Shown: positions 37,024-50,433, counted from the first letter of the stretch. The stretch: 64,000 nucleotides of DNA from Phytoseiulus persimilis (GCA_037576195.1 CM075103.1:21886001-21950000), one strand, 5' to 3'. Notes: generated by a model not told the origin, from the sequence alone. Numbers and translations are program-made.

Positions 37024-40000
37024 TTTTCTCCGATTATCGCCTCAATATCATTGCTTCGATGTCGCGTTTTTTTTCGCTCGTTTAGGGTTATGCGAATCCT
37101 TCTCGACGACATCAGGCCTTTTCCGTCCGCGCGGGTTATAGGAATTCATTTTTCATCGATAGATGTGGAACAAAGTTGTCGTTCAAATGGTATTCGCATC
37201 ACATGCGATAGCTGATCCAAGATGAGAACTCCAACGAGGGTCGAGGCTCAGATCCGAGAAAGATTACATCGTTAATGTCAACTCATGGATAACCACAGTC
37301 TGATTCCCCGGATCTCTGAATAATTCTTATGGCATGGGTACCTGTTGAAATTGATCGAACCTTTGTGTGAAATGGCATAGAGCTCGTCTCGGCCTTGCAG
37401 GTGCGTCAGCAGATCAGAAAACAGATCGATTTCGGGGAGTGTGCAGTGTCTGGCGCAGCGGGATCAGTTTTTGCGAATATCACAACGCGCTCTTGGCTCC
37501 CGGCGGTGGAACCCGAACGCTTTCCAGATATCCTGCCTTCGGTTGGAGAGAAGAAAGGTAATGAGTCACTGGATTCTCTGTGACTCAGCACTTTTCAAAC
37601 GTTTTCCCAATGAGTCAAGATGAATGTTTCATGACGAATAGTTTTTGACCCCTCCGCATTTCTCCCCTCGCTGTCCTTGATCTAGACGATGTCTGAGTCG
37701 ATGATGTTCCCGCGAACCTGTTGGTTGTAAGTCTCCTCGGATACTCACACGTATCATAAGAGGTATAAGGCACTTTTCGCGTGCTTCTCGCGTTTCCCGG
37801 TGTCCTTCCGACTTGGAAACGTTGATCGAGACGGAAATCCGGAGCGATAATCGTTGCGTTAATCGAAGACCCGCTCCTCCTGTGACGTATCACGGCCTGT
37901 GCTCATCGAGTCCAGAGTTCACCCGATGAAATATATTTCATTATTCGAACCTGTCAAGGAATTTTTCGATTCCGGGCACCGAACCTGCGACGGTCTCTGT
38001 TTGGTCACTAGGGAGCGACTTCAGCTCCTATGCCACAGACACCATCAGAATAGTGGAAGCTCTGATCCAGTGGTATGATGAGCTTGAGTCGAGTGAAGAA
38101 CTGAGTCGTGGTCTTAGAGAGTCGTTTTTGAAAAAATGTCGATGCTCCCATCAATCGGTTCCTCATCATCCAACGGCCTGTCAGTTAGCCCGGCAGCGCG
38201 GTTTGATGAATTCATCGAATCCGAATAGCTTTGTCGTGAGTGGGCAAAGAAAGATTATGATCGAGTGTTCTGCTCGACCAGCGTTCGCTGTAGGAGCGGA
38301 GAAAAATTTGTCATTTCATTCCTGTAGACGGCCGCGTTCTACACTGAGTGAGTTCCCCCGAATGCCGAGCAGACCCACCGGTATTCTGCGGTGACAGATC
38401 TCTTCGGCTTGGGCCGTTCGCAGCTGACTTCAAGATTGCCTACTTCGACGCTCCGGAATTTCCACTGTCGACTTCGGCTCTTTGAATTTTCCTTCGCTCG
38501 CCCTCCTCACCTCAGCAACTCTGCATTAGCTGCTATGACTCTCGGTCCGAAGCTGACGCTCCTTCCATTCGGCGGTGTTCGGGTTGTTCGTCATCGGCGT
38601 CGTCGTTGTCTAGTTTTGAAAAATACGTTGACTGGAATAAAACTTCTGTAAAATGCAGCGCGCGTGTTTCTCGTCAAGAGAAAACGCGAGAAAACCGATC
38701 GTTTCCTCCCTCCCCCCATCGTTCGCCTGTCTGCTGCTCATCTATCTCCTGCTATCTAACTGTCTCCAACTGTCGAGTCGTAGGCTCCATCGTTCTTCTG
38801 ATTGACGCAGAAACGGCATCAGCGTAAAGATAATCACCTCAGAAACATTTCAAACATCCTCCTCAAGAAGCTTCACAGTTGCGAGTTCCCAGTTCGATGA
38901 ACATCCCTGGCGGCAGCGTGAAGCTTCGTGAATCTAATGATGATCCTGAGATCCGTAACGGAATGGAGCTCGTCCCGGATTTCTGCGGGACGTTTCTTTT
39001 CGGCTGCTGATGGGACGTAGAGAATGTGTACTGTGGGGGGGGGGGGAGCACCCTCCGCTTCGAGCGTGAGCCTTGCCGGAGTGGAAGCCAGTACGCTCCT
39101 ACGAACTTCGAACAACGGAGCGTCCTGCGGGAGGATTCCAAACGATCGAGTCCTGTTCGGGCTGATGCCGGAGTCGGGGCCCCAGGGATCCAATCCCAGT
39201 ACACCGAGGCCCGACCTGACCTGGCCCACGCGATCCGGGAAGGGAGGAAAAAGTGGGCCACTTAAAGATCAAACTCTGGAGAGCGTCGGAATCGCGTGGA
39301 TAGTTATCTCGCTTCTCCTTTGGGATTCCTACCTCCCCAATCGTCTCTTGACTCGTTCTTGAAATCGAACATTTGTTCTTTTCGCGCCGATGTGATCGTG
39401 GTGCCCTCACAAATTATCCGAAAGGCGAATCTAGCTAGCAAACTCTTCGGAGAAAAGAATGCTGTGCCGTTGGCTGTTATCTCGTCGGCATGTGGAGTGA
39501 GCAACTTGCTATCTTCGGGAGTAGCCGTAGGGACGGTAGATTCTCCGTCTGCCACAGAGTCCGCCAAAGAGGAAAAGAAATAGAAAGAAGAAACCGATGG
39601 ATGAGCGGGCGGTTGGCACTGCGGGCGGAGCACCCGAGTGGCACTGCTCAAGATCCCCCGCCGATTTTTGAGTAGATTATCTGTAACCTACGAGCATTTA
39701 GTTCGAAAATTCCTCTGACGCTCCATCATTCAGCGTTGAGCCGGCGGCAGGCCGAGAGGTGGGCGGTTCCCTAGCAGCAAAACATCAGATCGGTCGAAAT
39801 GAAGAGCCGGTGATCCTCTCAACCAGCCTTCACTCCAGAAGCCGAGTCTTATGGCAGCGATTTCCAGAGACTTGAAGAAAAAATTGAAGAGAACTGTGTC
39901 ACCAAACTGAATCAGTTGCGCGCGGTGAACATGGTACACCTCCTGAGCTCTTACATCACTCCGGCGGCGATCGCAGAACCGCCGTAGAAAGTTCCGAAGA

Positions 40001-43000
40001 GCGGGCCTGCTGGCCGGACCATCCACCGGTAACAGGATATCGGACTCATGGACAGAAAGCCAACGAGCTGTACAGGCGAGATAAAACGAAAAAACAGAGC
40101 GGAATGGTTGAGTGTCGGTCGATTGCGTCCGCTGGCATCTCAGCAGTCGTCGCGATCACTCGTCCCATCACGGCAAAGCCTCGTTGTCCAGATTGAATCG
40201 TCCGCCGTACGTCACGGTAGGGGTCGGCAGCCGAGTCCGCCGAAACGCAAACACCACGACCCCTGGCCAGCAGTCCGCCGTGCCTTACGACGTGCGATCG
40301 AACGACTTGGATTACGCGAGCTCGACATCCCGAATAGCCGGGAGTGCTTTTTTGTGGGGATCACCGCTCCGGCAGCTGTCGTACCGGGGTTCCGCCCCGA
40401 AACTCACTTCGCAATCAGGCGGAAAAACGGCGAGACTTCGTTTCTCCTTCTTCCTGAATACTTGTAGGAACGGGTTCGAACCGACGTTGGAGCCGACGAG
40501 ACCAGCTCGGCTCGCTCACGAGGAACCGCGAACTATCGGAGTTTTATCGCCGATTCGATTACGTTGGCATCATGTCGTTATTTAGTGCTGTCGCTCCTGC
40601 GAGTCCCGCTCCCGGTGGCTGCAGAATGGTTCGATTTCTCCGAACACTGCGCAGGACCCTGACCACCGAACGCTGCGAACGTCAGCTGCGTGCATGCGTT
40701 TAGGAACGCCGAAAAGTCAAAGGTTAAATCGCTTGTCAACCGATCACCCATGGCTGGTGATCGAACTGAATTCGGGTGAGTGAGCCGACAAGCAATTTGA
40801 GTCAGTGAGGCCGCCGGACCGACCGGCAGACAGTCAGGTGAAATCAAGAGGCTCGCTAAACAGAGCTCCGCAGAGACAGCTATCTGATTGTCCATCTCGT
40901 GGCCGGCCTCTTCTGGGGTCAGATGAGATCTCTTCCCGTTTCGACTCCTCAATCTGTCTGTTCGGGGGCCCAACAATTAACACAGATGTCCGAACAAGTG
41001 GCAAAACACCGGAGAAATTGCCAACGACTTTCCAAGAGCCTCCATAGCAAGTTCTAACGAGGCGGGCAAAACTTACCGCCAGCGACGACCCTGAAAACCA
41101 CAGCGGCGACATCCGCGAGAACGACCACGATCGATGACCTCACCACCTCTTTGGAACAAAAGAAATTCATGGTTAGGGAGTGTGACGCGGCTGGAGACGG
41201 GAAAAGTTCTGATGACGATGTTTCGCTGCGGGTTTGTTACAACTTTTCAAAAGTCATCGAAGTCGCCGGAAAGCTGCTTCAAGTAAGGATGAGACACGTG
41301 GGTCGCGAATTCGACCTCTTGATCGAGTCTTTCGGATCTCGATAAAGCGTCCGATAAACGAAAAAGAGCGGAAACTCATTAAAATCCCTCAACGAAGAAA
41401 CAATCTGAAAGGGTTCCAATACCGAGGAATCCCCTAATTGAGTGCTGCGAATTTTTTATAGCTGTTCGCCGCATAGAAAGATGACGTTTCAACGCGTCAC
41501 AGATAGGAAGTTCGTTTGCTGTCTGGTCGCAGGAATTGAGTTCATTGCCTCTGTACTTCGCCGTCCACGGACCATTTGGGAAGTGGAAACATTCAGGTCT
41601 CTTAAAAAAAGAACAACAAGCTCAGAAAGGTCATAACGCCTTCGGCGGTGACGTAAATGATGTAGATTCTCTCAACATCTCTCCGCCTCGGCATCGGCGC
41701 ACGAAAACAAAAACACGGCGACATTGTCATTAGTTCTCAAAACGGAGCTAACATATTGCGCTTGCCGACGGGAGAAACGAGAGCATGAAAGCCAGCCGCG
41801 TCAAAAATATGGCGGACCGAAATCGGTGAAATTCATCTCGCAAGAGAAAGACCTTCCGATCGGTCCTCCGACGCCCATGTCACCCCGAACGCTCTGATCG
41901 GTCATGTACCAACTAGATGATCTCCAAAACGGGTCTTGGAACCGGTAATCGCTGCGACTGGAACATCAACGAACGATTGCCGAAGTGCCTAAGATCTACC
42001 TGAACGAGCCCAAAACAAGGACTCGTCGTTTTCGATAGGCTCAAATATTTCTTGAAATGTTCGGCAAAGTCGGTTCCGAGTTGAGCCAGAGAGGGGTCCG
42101 ATGGTTCGGAGGGAAAACCAGGAACATCCGCTGAGCAGTCTCCGCAAGCGTCGAGAGACAATGTGGCACTTGAATAACTTCCCGAAGGGCTGAAAGTATG
42201 CCGTTCCGCATCCAGGCTCTTGGACTCCGCTTCTTCGGTCGCGAAGTCGGTGAAGTCCCAGAAGAAAAAAGAAATTGACATCAACCACAAGCGCCTAGTC
42301 AACTATCGGGCCGTCCTCACGAACTCCGCCATGGTTACATGGGTGAGAAGTGGCCTCCATCCCGATGACAACGTCGAATGAAAAAACGAAATCAAAACGC
42401 AATAAAACAGGATCGGACGAGCTACGGAATCCAGGGGATAAACGGGCGCCGTATCATAGTGTCGCATGTCGGTTGACGTCTCTGATCCATACGATGTTCC
42501 GCTTCTCTGCTTCCCATTCGCGTCCTGACAGACGCGAGACTCGACGAGGTTATCGCTCGCCGCAGCAGAACGCAGCTCCGAGCTCGAGATTTCGGCACTC
42601 ACAGAGAAAGCTCCATTCCGATGCCGCAGGTGGTCTTTTGTACTTTTCTTGCTGAACTCGTCGCCGATAATCGACGGCAGCATTCCGTACGATTAACGGG
42701 CGTCTTTCTCATGCCTACACGACAGCTCTGGCCGAATCATCGCCCCGATCCGAACACGAGTCACGAGGAACTGTGATCTCGTGCAGAACTTACGCGAAGT
42801 GCGGTTCCGCCGGTTGAGAAGCTCGTTATGGGAGCGTTCCGATCAAATCCTACCGATTCACGCTGTCACCAAGAGTCGGAGAAACGAGTTTTTCAACGCT
42901 CAAAACGTCGACACTCGCTGATCGAGCTGAATCCCTTCGGTGCGATCGCTCAACCAATCTCACCGGAGATGACACAATCGCTCTACATCATCCGACATTT

Positions 43001-43646
43001 TTCATTTGACGATGATTCGACCCGATCGGTGTCGATGCGCCGTCTTCTCGCTCTCTCGCCTCGGTGCTCACTCCGCGAGCGGGAAGCACTTCTCTCTCGG
43101 TCGATGAATGAAAATTGAGCAACAACACGGAGCCTTATCGGCCGCATCGAAAATGCAAACATAGACTCTTGCCAAAATGTTTCAAATCAAAACGTTGCCC
43201 GTGGCTTCTTTTCTGAACAAACTTCGAGCGGAACCCGAATGTTCCGAAGTCGAAGAGAATACGAAGAGGAGAGCGGAATGTTTTTTTCAAGAAGCTCGGC
43301 AGAATCGAGCCCCCTTCTCGTCGCCGCCCGTATCGTGTCATTTCTACCAAATACGTGAGACGGGTTCGCACCTCGGCCACGAGCCCGCGATTCGACACGT
43401 AACAGCTCTGACAACAGCTATCGAGGAACCTATCGAGCAGCATCGATCGCGGGTTCTACGTCCGACAGCCTCGCTGTCCGGGGAACGTTCGGACTGAGCC
43501 GGAGAAGAGATTAACTACTGAACCACAAGAACTAGCTCTTGCTCAGTCCGGTCCAAGCGTCCCGGCGGCCATCTCCTCTGAAAGTTCATTCCTCATACCG
43601 ATTCTCCCCTCTGATGATAATTCTCTCCACTTCTCTCTAATTCCAG
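37024..43646. other. No secure gene; region upstream of the ABTB2-like gene
   Basis: It holds a tRNA-like SINE head (37,965-38,045), a G10 run at about 39,038, and moderately CpG-rich sequence at 39.7-41.1 kb with overlapping open frames on both strands. No domain is recognised. The ABTB2-like gene's untranslated first exon and promoter should lie somewhere here, because its first coding exon starts right after an acceptor (TTCCAG, ending 43646). Confidence 0.4.
37965..38045 (-). mobile_element. tRNA-like SINE head (fragment)
   Basis: The minus strand reads TGTGGCATAGGAGC (A-box-like) and, about 50 nt on, CAGGTTCGGTGCC (B-box-like), then AATCGAAAAATTCCTTG. The same order, TGTGGCATA ... GGTTCGATCCCC ... 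AACGAAAATTTCTTATG, is found in the complete SINE at 61,788-62,062, so I regard the two as related. I found no tail or target duplication for this copy. Confidence 0.4.
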
Positions 43647-43656
43647 ACCGCTGCGA
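43631..43656 (+). promoter_or_regulatory. ABTB2: 3' splice acceptor in the 5' UTR of the ABTB2-like gene
   Basis: A pyrimidine-rich tract ends in TTCCAG at 43646, nine bases before the ATG at 43656. It indicates that at least one untranslated exon lies further upstream. Confidence 0.6.
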
Positions 43657-46600
43657 TGGCTGCTGAACTTCATCCCCCGGAGTTTGCAACGTTCGCAGCT
43701 CACGTTCCGGACATCATCCGACCGAAGCCTCGAAGACTAAGCGACGTTCGCAATGTGATACCGTCCTCGCCGCGGCCCCCAGGGGACGGAGCGGCCCCCG
43801 TGTCGGAATTCGCGCTCGATTTGAATTGTGCGGACCTCGAAAACGATGTGTTCCAGGACGACGCTGAAGATTGCACACCCCTCCGCCCACTCCAAAGAAA
43901 CCTAGCAGGTGGTTCGGCGCCTGCACTGCACAGATCCTTCAGCAAGCCTCGCCCGCATACACCGCACGTAGCGCCACCAGCCAACACCCTTGTCGCGAAC
44001 CGCGAGAAATTCTCGGGGGTCGATCTGAACGACTGTGAGAGTGTGGAAGCCAGGTGAGTTTCGAACGATTCGCCTGTCTCGCCACTCGTGGACTGAGTGC
44101 ACTCGTAGTTCTCGAGGAAAGCATGCACGAGCCTCGGGTCCAGCCAGGAAACAAGGGATTCACGACGGATGGGCGTCATTCATTCCAGGGCAGAGAACAG
44201 CAGCAGCGCCAGCAACACGGATTCGTTGAGTTCCTCCGAGAAAGGCGAAGTTCGACGAAGACCGCTACCGCAGCGCCTGAAGCAGAGACGGAGGAATATC
44301 CTGAGCTTCCCGCAGTCGCTGGATTTGCTGCTCCAGCAACAGAAATCAAGGTTAGAGCCCAGGTGAACCGCGCGACGAAGACGATGTCGGATGTGGAGGC
44401 ACGGGGCGAGAAGTTTTAACGGCGACCTGACTCACTTTGATTTTGCGAAATTCGAAGGTACGACAGCTCGGGTCATGCTTCGATGACGGAGAGCACCGCT
44501 AGCGAGTATGCGCTGTCGAAGGAAAACGTCGACTCCTTCGATCCTGAGCAGCTAATGGAGAAGCTGACCATCACGAGTGGAGCCACCAGGAGTATAAGGT
44601 TATTTGTCTTTCCATTTGATTTGAATATTTGAATCCCGAACCGGAGAGTCGCGATTCTCATCCATCATGAACACTTCTCGAATACGATTTCCGCACGACC
44701 GTTGTTCAATAACGATCGGTTACCGTGATCCATGCGAAACCGAACACTGAAACTGATTTGGTTTGAACAGGAGTGCGGTATCGACCGACTCGGAGGATCA
44801 AGCGACACATCCCGCCGCCAAGAAGCTCCCGCCGCGGGTCGTTCATCAATCCAGCACGGAGACCGTAGCCACCAACCTTACCTGTGAGTTTACTGGAACA
44901 CTGTTCCGCCGTATCCTGGGCCGGAGTTTCCCGCCATCGAGGTTCTGCGCGAGTCCGAGACCAACATCCTGCCACGGTTCTTACAGCATGCGCGGCCGAT
45001 GAATTCGTTTGGTTGGACCCCGCGTACCGCCTGGTCCAACTGCAGCGAGCGCCGTGGGACGTGATCGCTGTCCAGAGAGTCATCGAGAACTCGACCAAGC
45101 TCAAGGAGGTTCTCCATCGGATCGCACAAGACGCCATTCCGAAGTTGGCCTTCCTGCTACAACGACCCCTTGTGCGCATCGCGAGGGAGGCGCAACGCTT
45201 CGCTCGAGCGATTGGAGTTTGTGGCAAAAGTGAAATCACCGGAGCCTTGTGGGTTGTCTTGCCGCCCTGGCTGGCGAACAACTGTGTCAAAGGTAACAGG
45301 AGGGGAAATAACGTGACCTGAAAGGGAATCCTCTCCGTGTTCGCGAGTAACAATTTTTTTATTCCTGACCCAGCTTGCCATCGCGCGGCAGCGATTTTCG
45401 GCGGGGCTTCGTGTTCGCGCCAGTCGAAATCCTCCCGCGCGGGAATCTTCTTCTCGGTGGGAGCCTTCCATAGATGGACCATGGATGCGGGACTCGCACC
45501 ATTCATACCTGAAATGGCCGCGGTGTTTCTCGCCGCAGCCCTCGAGAACCTTCTAGAAGAAGTCATTGCTTCTTGCTTGAGGTCGGTTCCGGGACACGTT
45601 GACATGTCAAGGGCTGCCGAAGTTTCGTTCATACCACGAGAAACCGCTTTCTTTCACACAGGTGCTATGAAACACTGACGGCAACGACGGTGGACTCGGC
45701 GCTCTCTCAAAGCGGCGACTTGTTCGGCCTGTTCCAGGGCTGTACTCACCTCACCATGTCCAGGTCCAGCAGTGGCGTTCCGATTTTGCCGCAATGGCCG
45801 GTCCAACTTCCTCAGCGAGGCGACGAGCACTCCATGCTTACGACTTGCGTCGCGAGCCTCGGCGAACTCGAGGAACTCCTGCAGAAAGCTTTGCACTTGC
45901 TCAACATGGCCATGAGACCCGCCTGGGGCCAACACTTGGGTGAGGCTCCTGCTGAGATTTACCCCCCTCCCCCCCCTGACAGGAGAGATATTCTCCGGAA
46001 GCATTCCCTGAGTTACCTCCGATTAGCTCGTGAATTCGTTCCTTTTCCCCAGTGCGTTGGTCTTCGGCGGCAACCCGGGCCCTCTACTACTACACGAGGT
46101 GCTCGCAGCTGGAGCACTCTCAATACGGTCACCAAAGAACCAGTTCTTCCCTCTCCCCGGAGCGCTCCCAGCTGCTCCCTCCAATGATCGAGTGGGTCCG
46201 GGTCGCGTCGGCGTTCACCATCTACCGCCATCATTCGTTCATGGTGGACGAGAACGACGTGCTGCAAGCGGCGAGACTCCTGCTGCCCGGCGTCGATTGC
46301 CCCCTGAGAGCTTTCGGCCTCCAGCAGGACCCCATCGAGTTCCTGCCGGACAAGATCAACGGCCCAGACGGCGTTCGTTTGCTCAACCTGCGGACCGCCA
46401 TGCGGCTCCTGGGGACCTCGACCCGCTTGGACGTGGTCCACAGCGTCCTGAAGCAGGTCCCCAACGGGGTGAACTCCGTCAGCGAGGAAGGGTTGACCGC
46501 TCTGATGATCGCCGCCCTCCGAGGGGACGACGGCTCAATAAAATGTTTGATCTCCGCCGGAGCCGACGTGGACATCCAAACCCCGGGCCAGAGCCCGCAA

Positions 46601-48472
46601 AGCCCGGCTGCTCGCTCCGAATGCCAGTTCTGGACGGCGCTCACTTACGCGGTCGCTCAGGGCAACGTGGGCGCGGCGAAAGCGCTCCTCGAAGCGGGCG
46701 CGCAGGTGGAAGCAGGGGGGGAAACCTATCCGACCGACACCCCGTTACAGCTGGCCGTGGCAGCTGCTCACAACGACATGATCACGCTGCTGTTGTCTTT
46801 CGGGGCTCATCCGTACCTGAGCACCATGACCCCGGACAATCAGTGCTACGCGCAGGGTTTGTCCTCTCTGGGGACGCCGTCCCCCGTGGCGGTGGCCGCT
46901 TCCCATGGCCACCGTTCCGTTCTGCACCGACTCGTGTCCCACCCAATCCAGGGCTCGAGCCCTCAGACCGCGGTTTCCCTAGAGGAAATCCTGTCCGAAG
47001 GGAGCCAGAGTACTCTACAACGGAAAACGAGGCAATACAAATTCTCCAAGAATCAATGGCGATGTCTCCAAGAGGCGATGTATCACAGCGCCGAGAATGG
47101 ATTCCTGGAAATCACTCTCGATCTCCGCAATATGGGTGAGCTCCGTCTTGCGTGAGCTCCTCCTGATACAGAAATACGGTTTTCGTTCACCGGCTTCGAT
47201 CGAATCGGTTTCTGACGAATGAGGTTGCGGTTTGGTGTTTCCAGGCGTGTCTTGGACGCTGCACAGTTGGAGCAAGTCCCTGATGACGTCCCATCTGCAA
47301 CAAAACGAAGCCGCTCTCGGCGAGATCCTTCAGGATTTCCAGATGGCCTGGACCACCCAAGAGAGTTCAACGATTCTCACGGAAGAGACGTTACCCCTCA
47401 TGTTCGAACTGATGGCCTGTAGTAAGGTGAGTGTTGCCCGCGCTCGGGCTCCCCGATATTGTGAACCTCTTGCTGCTCGCTCAACACCCACAAAATTCTT
47501 AGCCGCGCAACCCTGATTGCTAGTTCCTCATGGCCCCGATCAACGGAGTCACGATCTCTCTCTCTCTCCTGCAGAACGAAAGCGTGACGCTGGCTGTGGT
47601 GGACATCCTGTCCAAATGCTTCGGGAGAGAGCCTTTGGAGTCGATTCCGCTCCCCCTGAACCGGTTGCCGGGACCTCGGATCGACCCGCGCTACGTGAAC
47701 TCGCCGGAGATGGCCGATGTCCGATTCGTGGTTGAAGGAAAATCGTTCTTCGGACATAGAATAATCCTCGTGAACGCGTCGGACCGTTTCAAGGAAATGT
47801 TGGCTGCGGGGGGCAGCGAACAGGTGGTCACGATCAAAGACATTCGCTACCCCATATTCCAGGTAAGTTTGACCCCGTTTCTCTTCGAGGAGAATTCTCG
47901 TTGGAAATCAATAAAGTCGCAGCTGTGAGATGAGATGAAAAAGTTGACTCTTCGTAAACGAATCTCTTTGTCGTTGTTCCCACAGATGATCATGGAATAT
48001 CTGTACAAGGGGGGCTTCGATGGGATAGCGGTGTCGCCTCAAGACGCCCTCGAGCTTCTTACGGCTTCGAACTACTTCCAATTGACTCCTCTCGTCACCT
48101 ACTGTGAGCACATCTGCACCAAGGTGAGCAGCATTCGCTCGTCCCCGATTTAAACGACACGAACGCTTTCCGAGCGTGCTCCAATCCTGACTCGCAAATT
48201 CCTCGTTTCAGACTGTCATGGTCGAAAACATAGTTTCCATTTTCGTTCATGCCCGGGCTTACAACGCCTCGCAGTTGCTCCGGTACTGTCTCGGCTTCAT
48301 GCTGCAGAATCTCGTGACCCTCATGAGCTTCGATAACTCCTTCCGAAGGCTGCTCATCAATCCTGAAGATCACGGAGATCTGCTCAAAAGGCTGAAGTAC
48401 GCTCTCCAAGTTAGGATTCGGCAGAGGGACGGCCGACCCATGTCAACCCCTGGGAGGAGTCCGATTGTGTGA
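43656..48472 (+). CDS. ABTB2: Ankyrin repeat and BTB/POZ domain protein, ABTB2/BTBD11 family
   Basis: Complete coding sequence of 1,185 codons plus stop. Exons, all GT-AG and in phase: 43656-44053, 44189-44350, 44458-44598, 44771-44883, 44987-45292, 45374-45581, 45662-45939, 46053-47135, 47245-47426, 47575-47862, 47986-48123, 48212-48472. Order of parts: a proline/acidic low-complexity N-terminus (about 1-270); the helical, histone-fold-like region known from ABTB2/BTBD11 (about 273-540, with EFVWLDPAYRLVQLQ and SVGAFHRWTMDAGLAPFI); ankyrin repeats (about 683-830, e.g. GLTALMIAALRGDDGSIKCL and LTYAVAQGNVGAAKALLEAG); and a BTB domain (about 1000-1105, MADVRFVVEGKSFFGHRIIL). The length is close to the vertebrate proteins. 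These proteins probably act as adaptors, with BTB pairing them to themselves or to cullin-3, but the molecular role is poorly known. Exon 2 (44189-44350) and exon 3 are the least certain, having GTTAGA and GTTATT donors; dropping exon 2 also keeps frame, so it may be alternative. Confidence 0.93.
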
Positions 48473-48539
48473 CGCGGTCCGCCGCCGCCGTCGTCGTGTA
48501 CATCAACTGTGGATGGAACCGGAATATTCTGAGAATAAC

Positions 48540-48545
48540 AATAAA
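48540..48545 (+). terminator. ABTB2: Poly(A) signal AATAAA of the ABTB2-like gene
   Basis: Canonical hexamer 68 bases after the TGA stop, which predicts a very short 3' UTR. Confidence 0.75.
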
Positions 48546-50153
48546 CGGGAACGAGTGCACTAGTCGAAACGTTCAACTGCGGGTCCTCTTCCGTTTGCCA
48601 CCAACATCCTCGCCCCAGTGTTTACCGCGAAAGGGATGAGCTTCAGTTTCGACAATAGGATCCTAAGACTGTCATAGTTATGAAGCGATGGTGAAATTTT
48701 GTGGGGTCTACGAGCACCAGAACCTTGAGAAATTCTCCACACTCCAGAACTTATTCGGCCAAGTGCTCCTGCAGAGGGTTTTTGAATGCAAGGAGGCATT
48801 TGGGAGTTGAGAATTTGTCGATTCTCGGAACTTCCTCTCCTCGAGATCTTTTGATCGAGGATCCCCGACCCATTTCAGTTCTTCGTTGGAGTGGATGCGA
48901 TGAGAACTTCGGCTCATCATTTTTCGCAGAGGTGTTTCTGACAGTGATGGGGGAAACGTCGAATTTGTTCGGATACGACTCATTCGGGTCACGTTCAACG
49001 AGCAGAAGAGAGCCAATCACGAGCCAGGTACCCGATGGGAACTATCTCAGCGCTTTGGAGAACGGCAAGCTATCGAATCCACCCCTTTTTAGGCACCTGC
49101 TAATCGGTAGATTTCGTTTCACTCGCATTTCCTCTCGTGACTCCCCAACGAGGCGGAACGGAAGGTATATACCCTGCGGAGAATTTCATCCATCCGTCGA
49201 ATTATCCGAGTATTGAGTTGCCAGGACGATCCGACGATTCTTGATTTCCTCCGGATCATTCTCCGCCCTCGATTCCGAAAAGCACCCGTAACACACAGGG
49301 AATCCTCGATACCAGCGCTTGCTATTCTTCGAGGAGTCAAATGACTTAAATCGGCGTCGAACGCGACCCCGGCGATTCCGATCTGAAAAAGCTTCCCTTA
49401 CCACATTTGGAAAGACCTCGAAAATGAAAACGGGTAACGAGTCGAAAAAAATTCTGCGAATTGATGAAGTCACGGCCAGAACAAAGTCGGGCTCGAATCA
49501 ATGAGGATGAGCTCTACCCGAGTATCTCTTGAAGGGACAACCACAGGGACCTTTTTCCCTGTCCGCTGTCAATGCCATCGATTCAGTCTCTATCGAGTCA
49601 ATGCAATGGCGAGCCTCATCGCGCATGAACCAGCCTACTCGTCCGAGAGCTCGAACCCAGTAGAAAGTAGCTCTCGAGCGCTCCCCAGAGCTTAGCTTCA
49701 TTGACCTCGCAGGGAGAACGGATCTTTACCAAAACCGGATACGGAACCAGAAGGGTTCGGTAGGGTGTGCAACCTGCGGGCCGCAGTGTGGAAATGGTTG
49801 GCCGCCGCTGATCCGAGATCATGTTGCGATATCCTTAAAACGCTTAAGGCATCAGTCCATTTGGACACGGCAGTCGTGACGACAGTTTACGATTCTCAGT
49901 GAAGTTTATTTCCGTAAAGAGGACGCGATTCGAAGTTTCAATAGCGAATGTTCGTGGCGCATCGACTGTCAAAAAAGATAAATTTCTGGCGGAAGCGTCG
50001 CGTTCGCTGGGGATGCGGGCCCCTGTCACGTGTCGCATCAACGACGGCCACAGTCAATAAAATGTTCGACAACGCTCGGGCTTCAATCACAATCGGCTGG
50101 ACTCGTGCGCTCTGTCCTGACACCTCTCTCTACTGCAATCAAATCCCGGAAAC
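48546..50153. other. Intergenic, nothing recognised
   Basis: A 171-codon plus-strand frame (48701-49216) has no recognisable domain and is no longer than other chance frames in this window. Confidence 0.4.
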
Positions 50154-50384
50154 ATGGTCCTCCCCAGTCTCGTGGGAGGCTTCTGTTTGCTCCAACGATT
50201 TTCGCATTTTTGTTTTCTGATCTTCGCTCTTCTTGATCCGGCGTACGGTCTATACTACGGGATCGGCCTCGGCTACGGATACTACCCGTATGGAGTTTTC
50301 TGGCCCAGCTATCACTACTACTATCCCTACTATGGTTACCTGTACTATCCTCGTTTTGCGATTTCGCTCGGCTTCGGGAGGTGA
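50154..50384 (+). CDS. Small secreted tyrosine/glycine-rich peptide
   Basis: 76 codons. The first about 32 residues form a hydrophobic leader (FCFLIFALLDPAYG) fitting a signal peptide with cleavage near AYG. The mature part is dominated by Tyr, Gly and Pro (LGYGYYPYGVFWPSYHYYYP) and has no cysteine. A canonical poly(A) signal follows 50 bases after the stop (50434-50439), which supports a real short transcript. Similar compositions occur in arthropod cuticle, silk-like and glycine/tyrosine-rich antimicrobial peptides; I cannot choose among these. The start at 50154 is the first Met in frame; an upstream exon supplying a different leader is possible. Confidence 0.55.
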   Translation: MVLPSLVGGFCLLQRFSHFCFLIFALLDPAYGLYYGIGLGYGYYPYGVFWPSYHYYYPYYGYLYYPRFAISLGFGR

Positions 50385-50433
50385 TTTTGGCGTTCCCACC
50401 CCGTCCTGCGTTCGCTGAGATTGCTTGTCCATA

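Noticed and set aside
40471-40490. B-box-like GGGTTCGAACC on the plus strand
   Set aside because: No A box or acceptor stem at tRNA spacing; it is a short palindrome only.
44706-45632. 308-codon minus-strand open frame
   Set aside because: Antisense shadow of ABTB2-like exons 4-6, whose plus-strand frame has matching splice phases and family motifs.
46511-46521. Bacterial or symbiont origin suggested by the ankyrin repeats
   Set aside because: The repeats lie inside a spliced animal gene with GT-AG introns and a BTB domain.
46030-47139. 369-codon plus-strand frame in the wrong phase
   Set aside because: Overlaps the ankyrin exon in another frame and is very arginine/proline/glycine-rich, as expected for a shadow of a GC-rich exon.
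48701-49216. 171-codon frame downstream of the ABTB2-like gene
   Set aside because: No recognisable domain; comparable to background frames; no poly(A) signal noticed close by.
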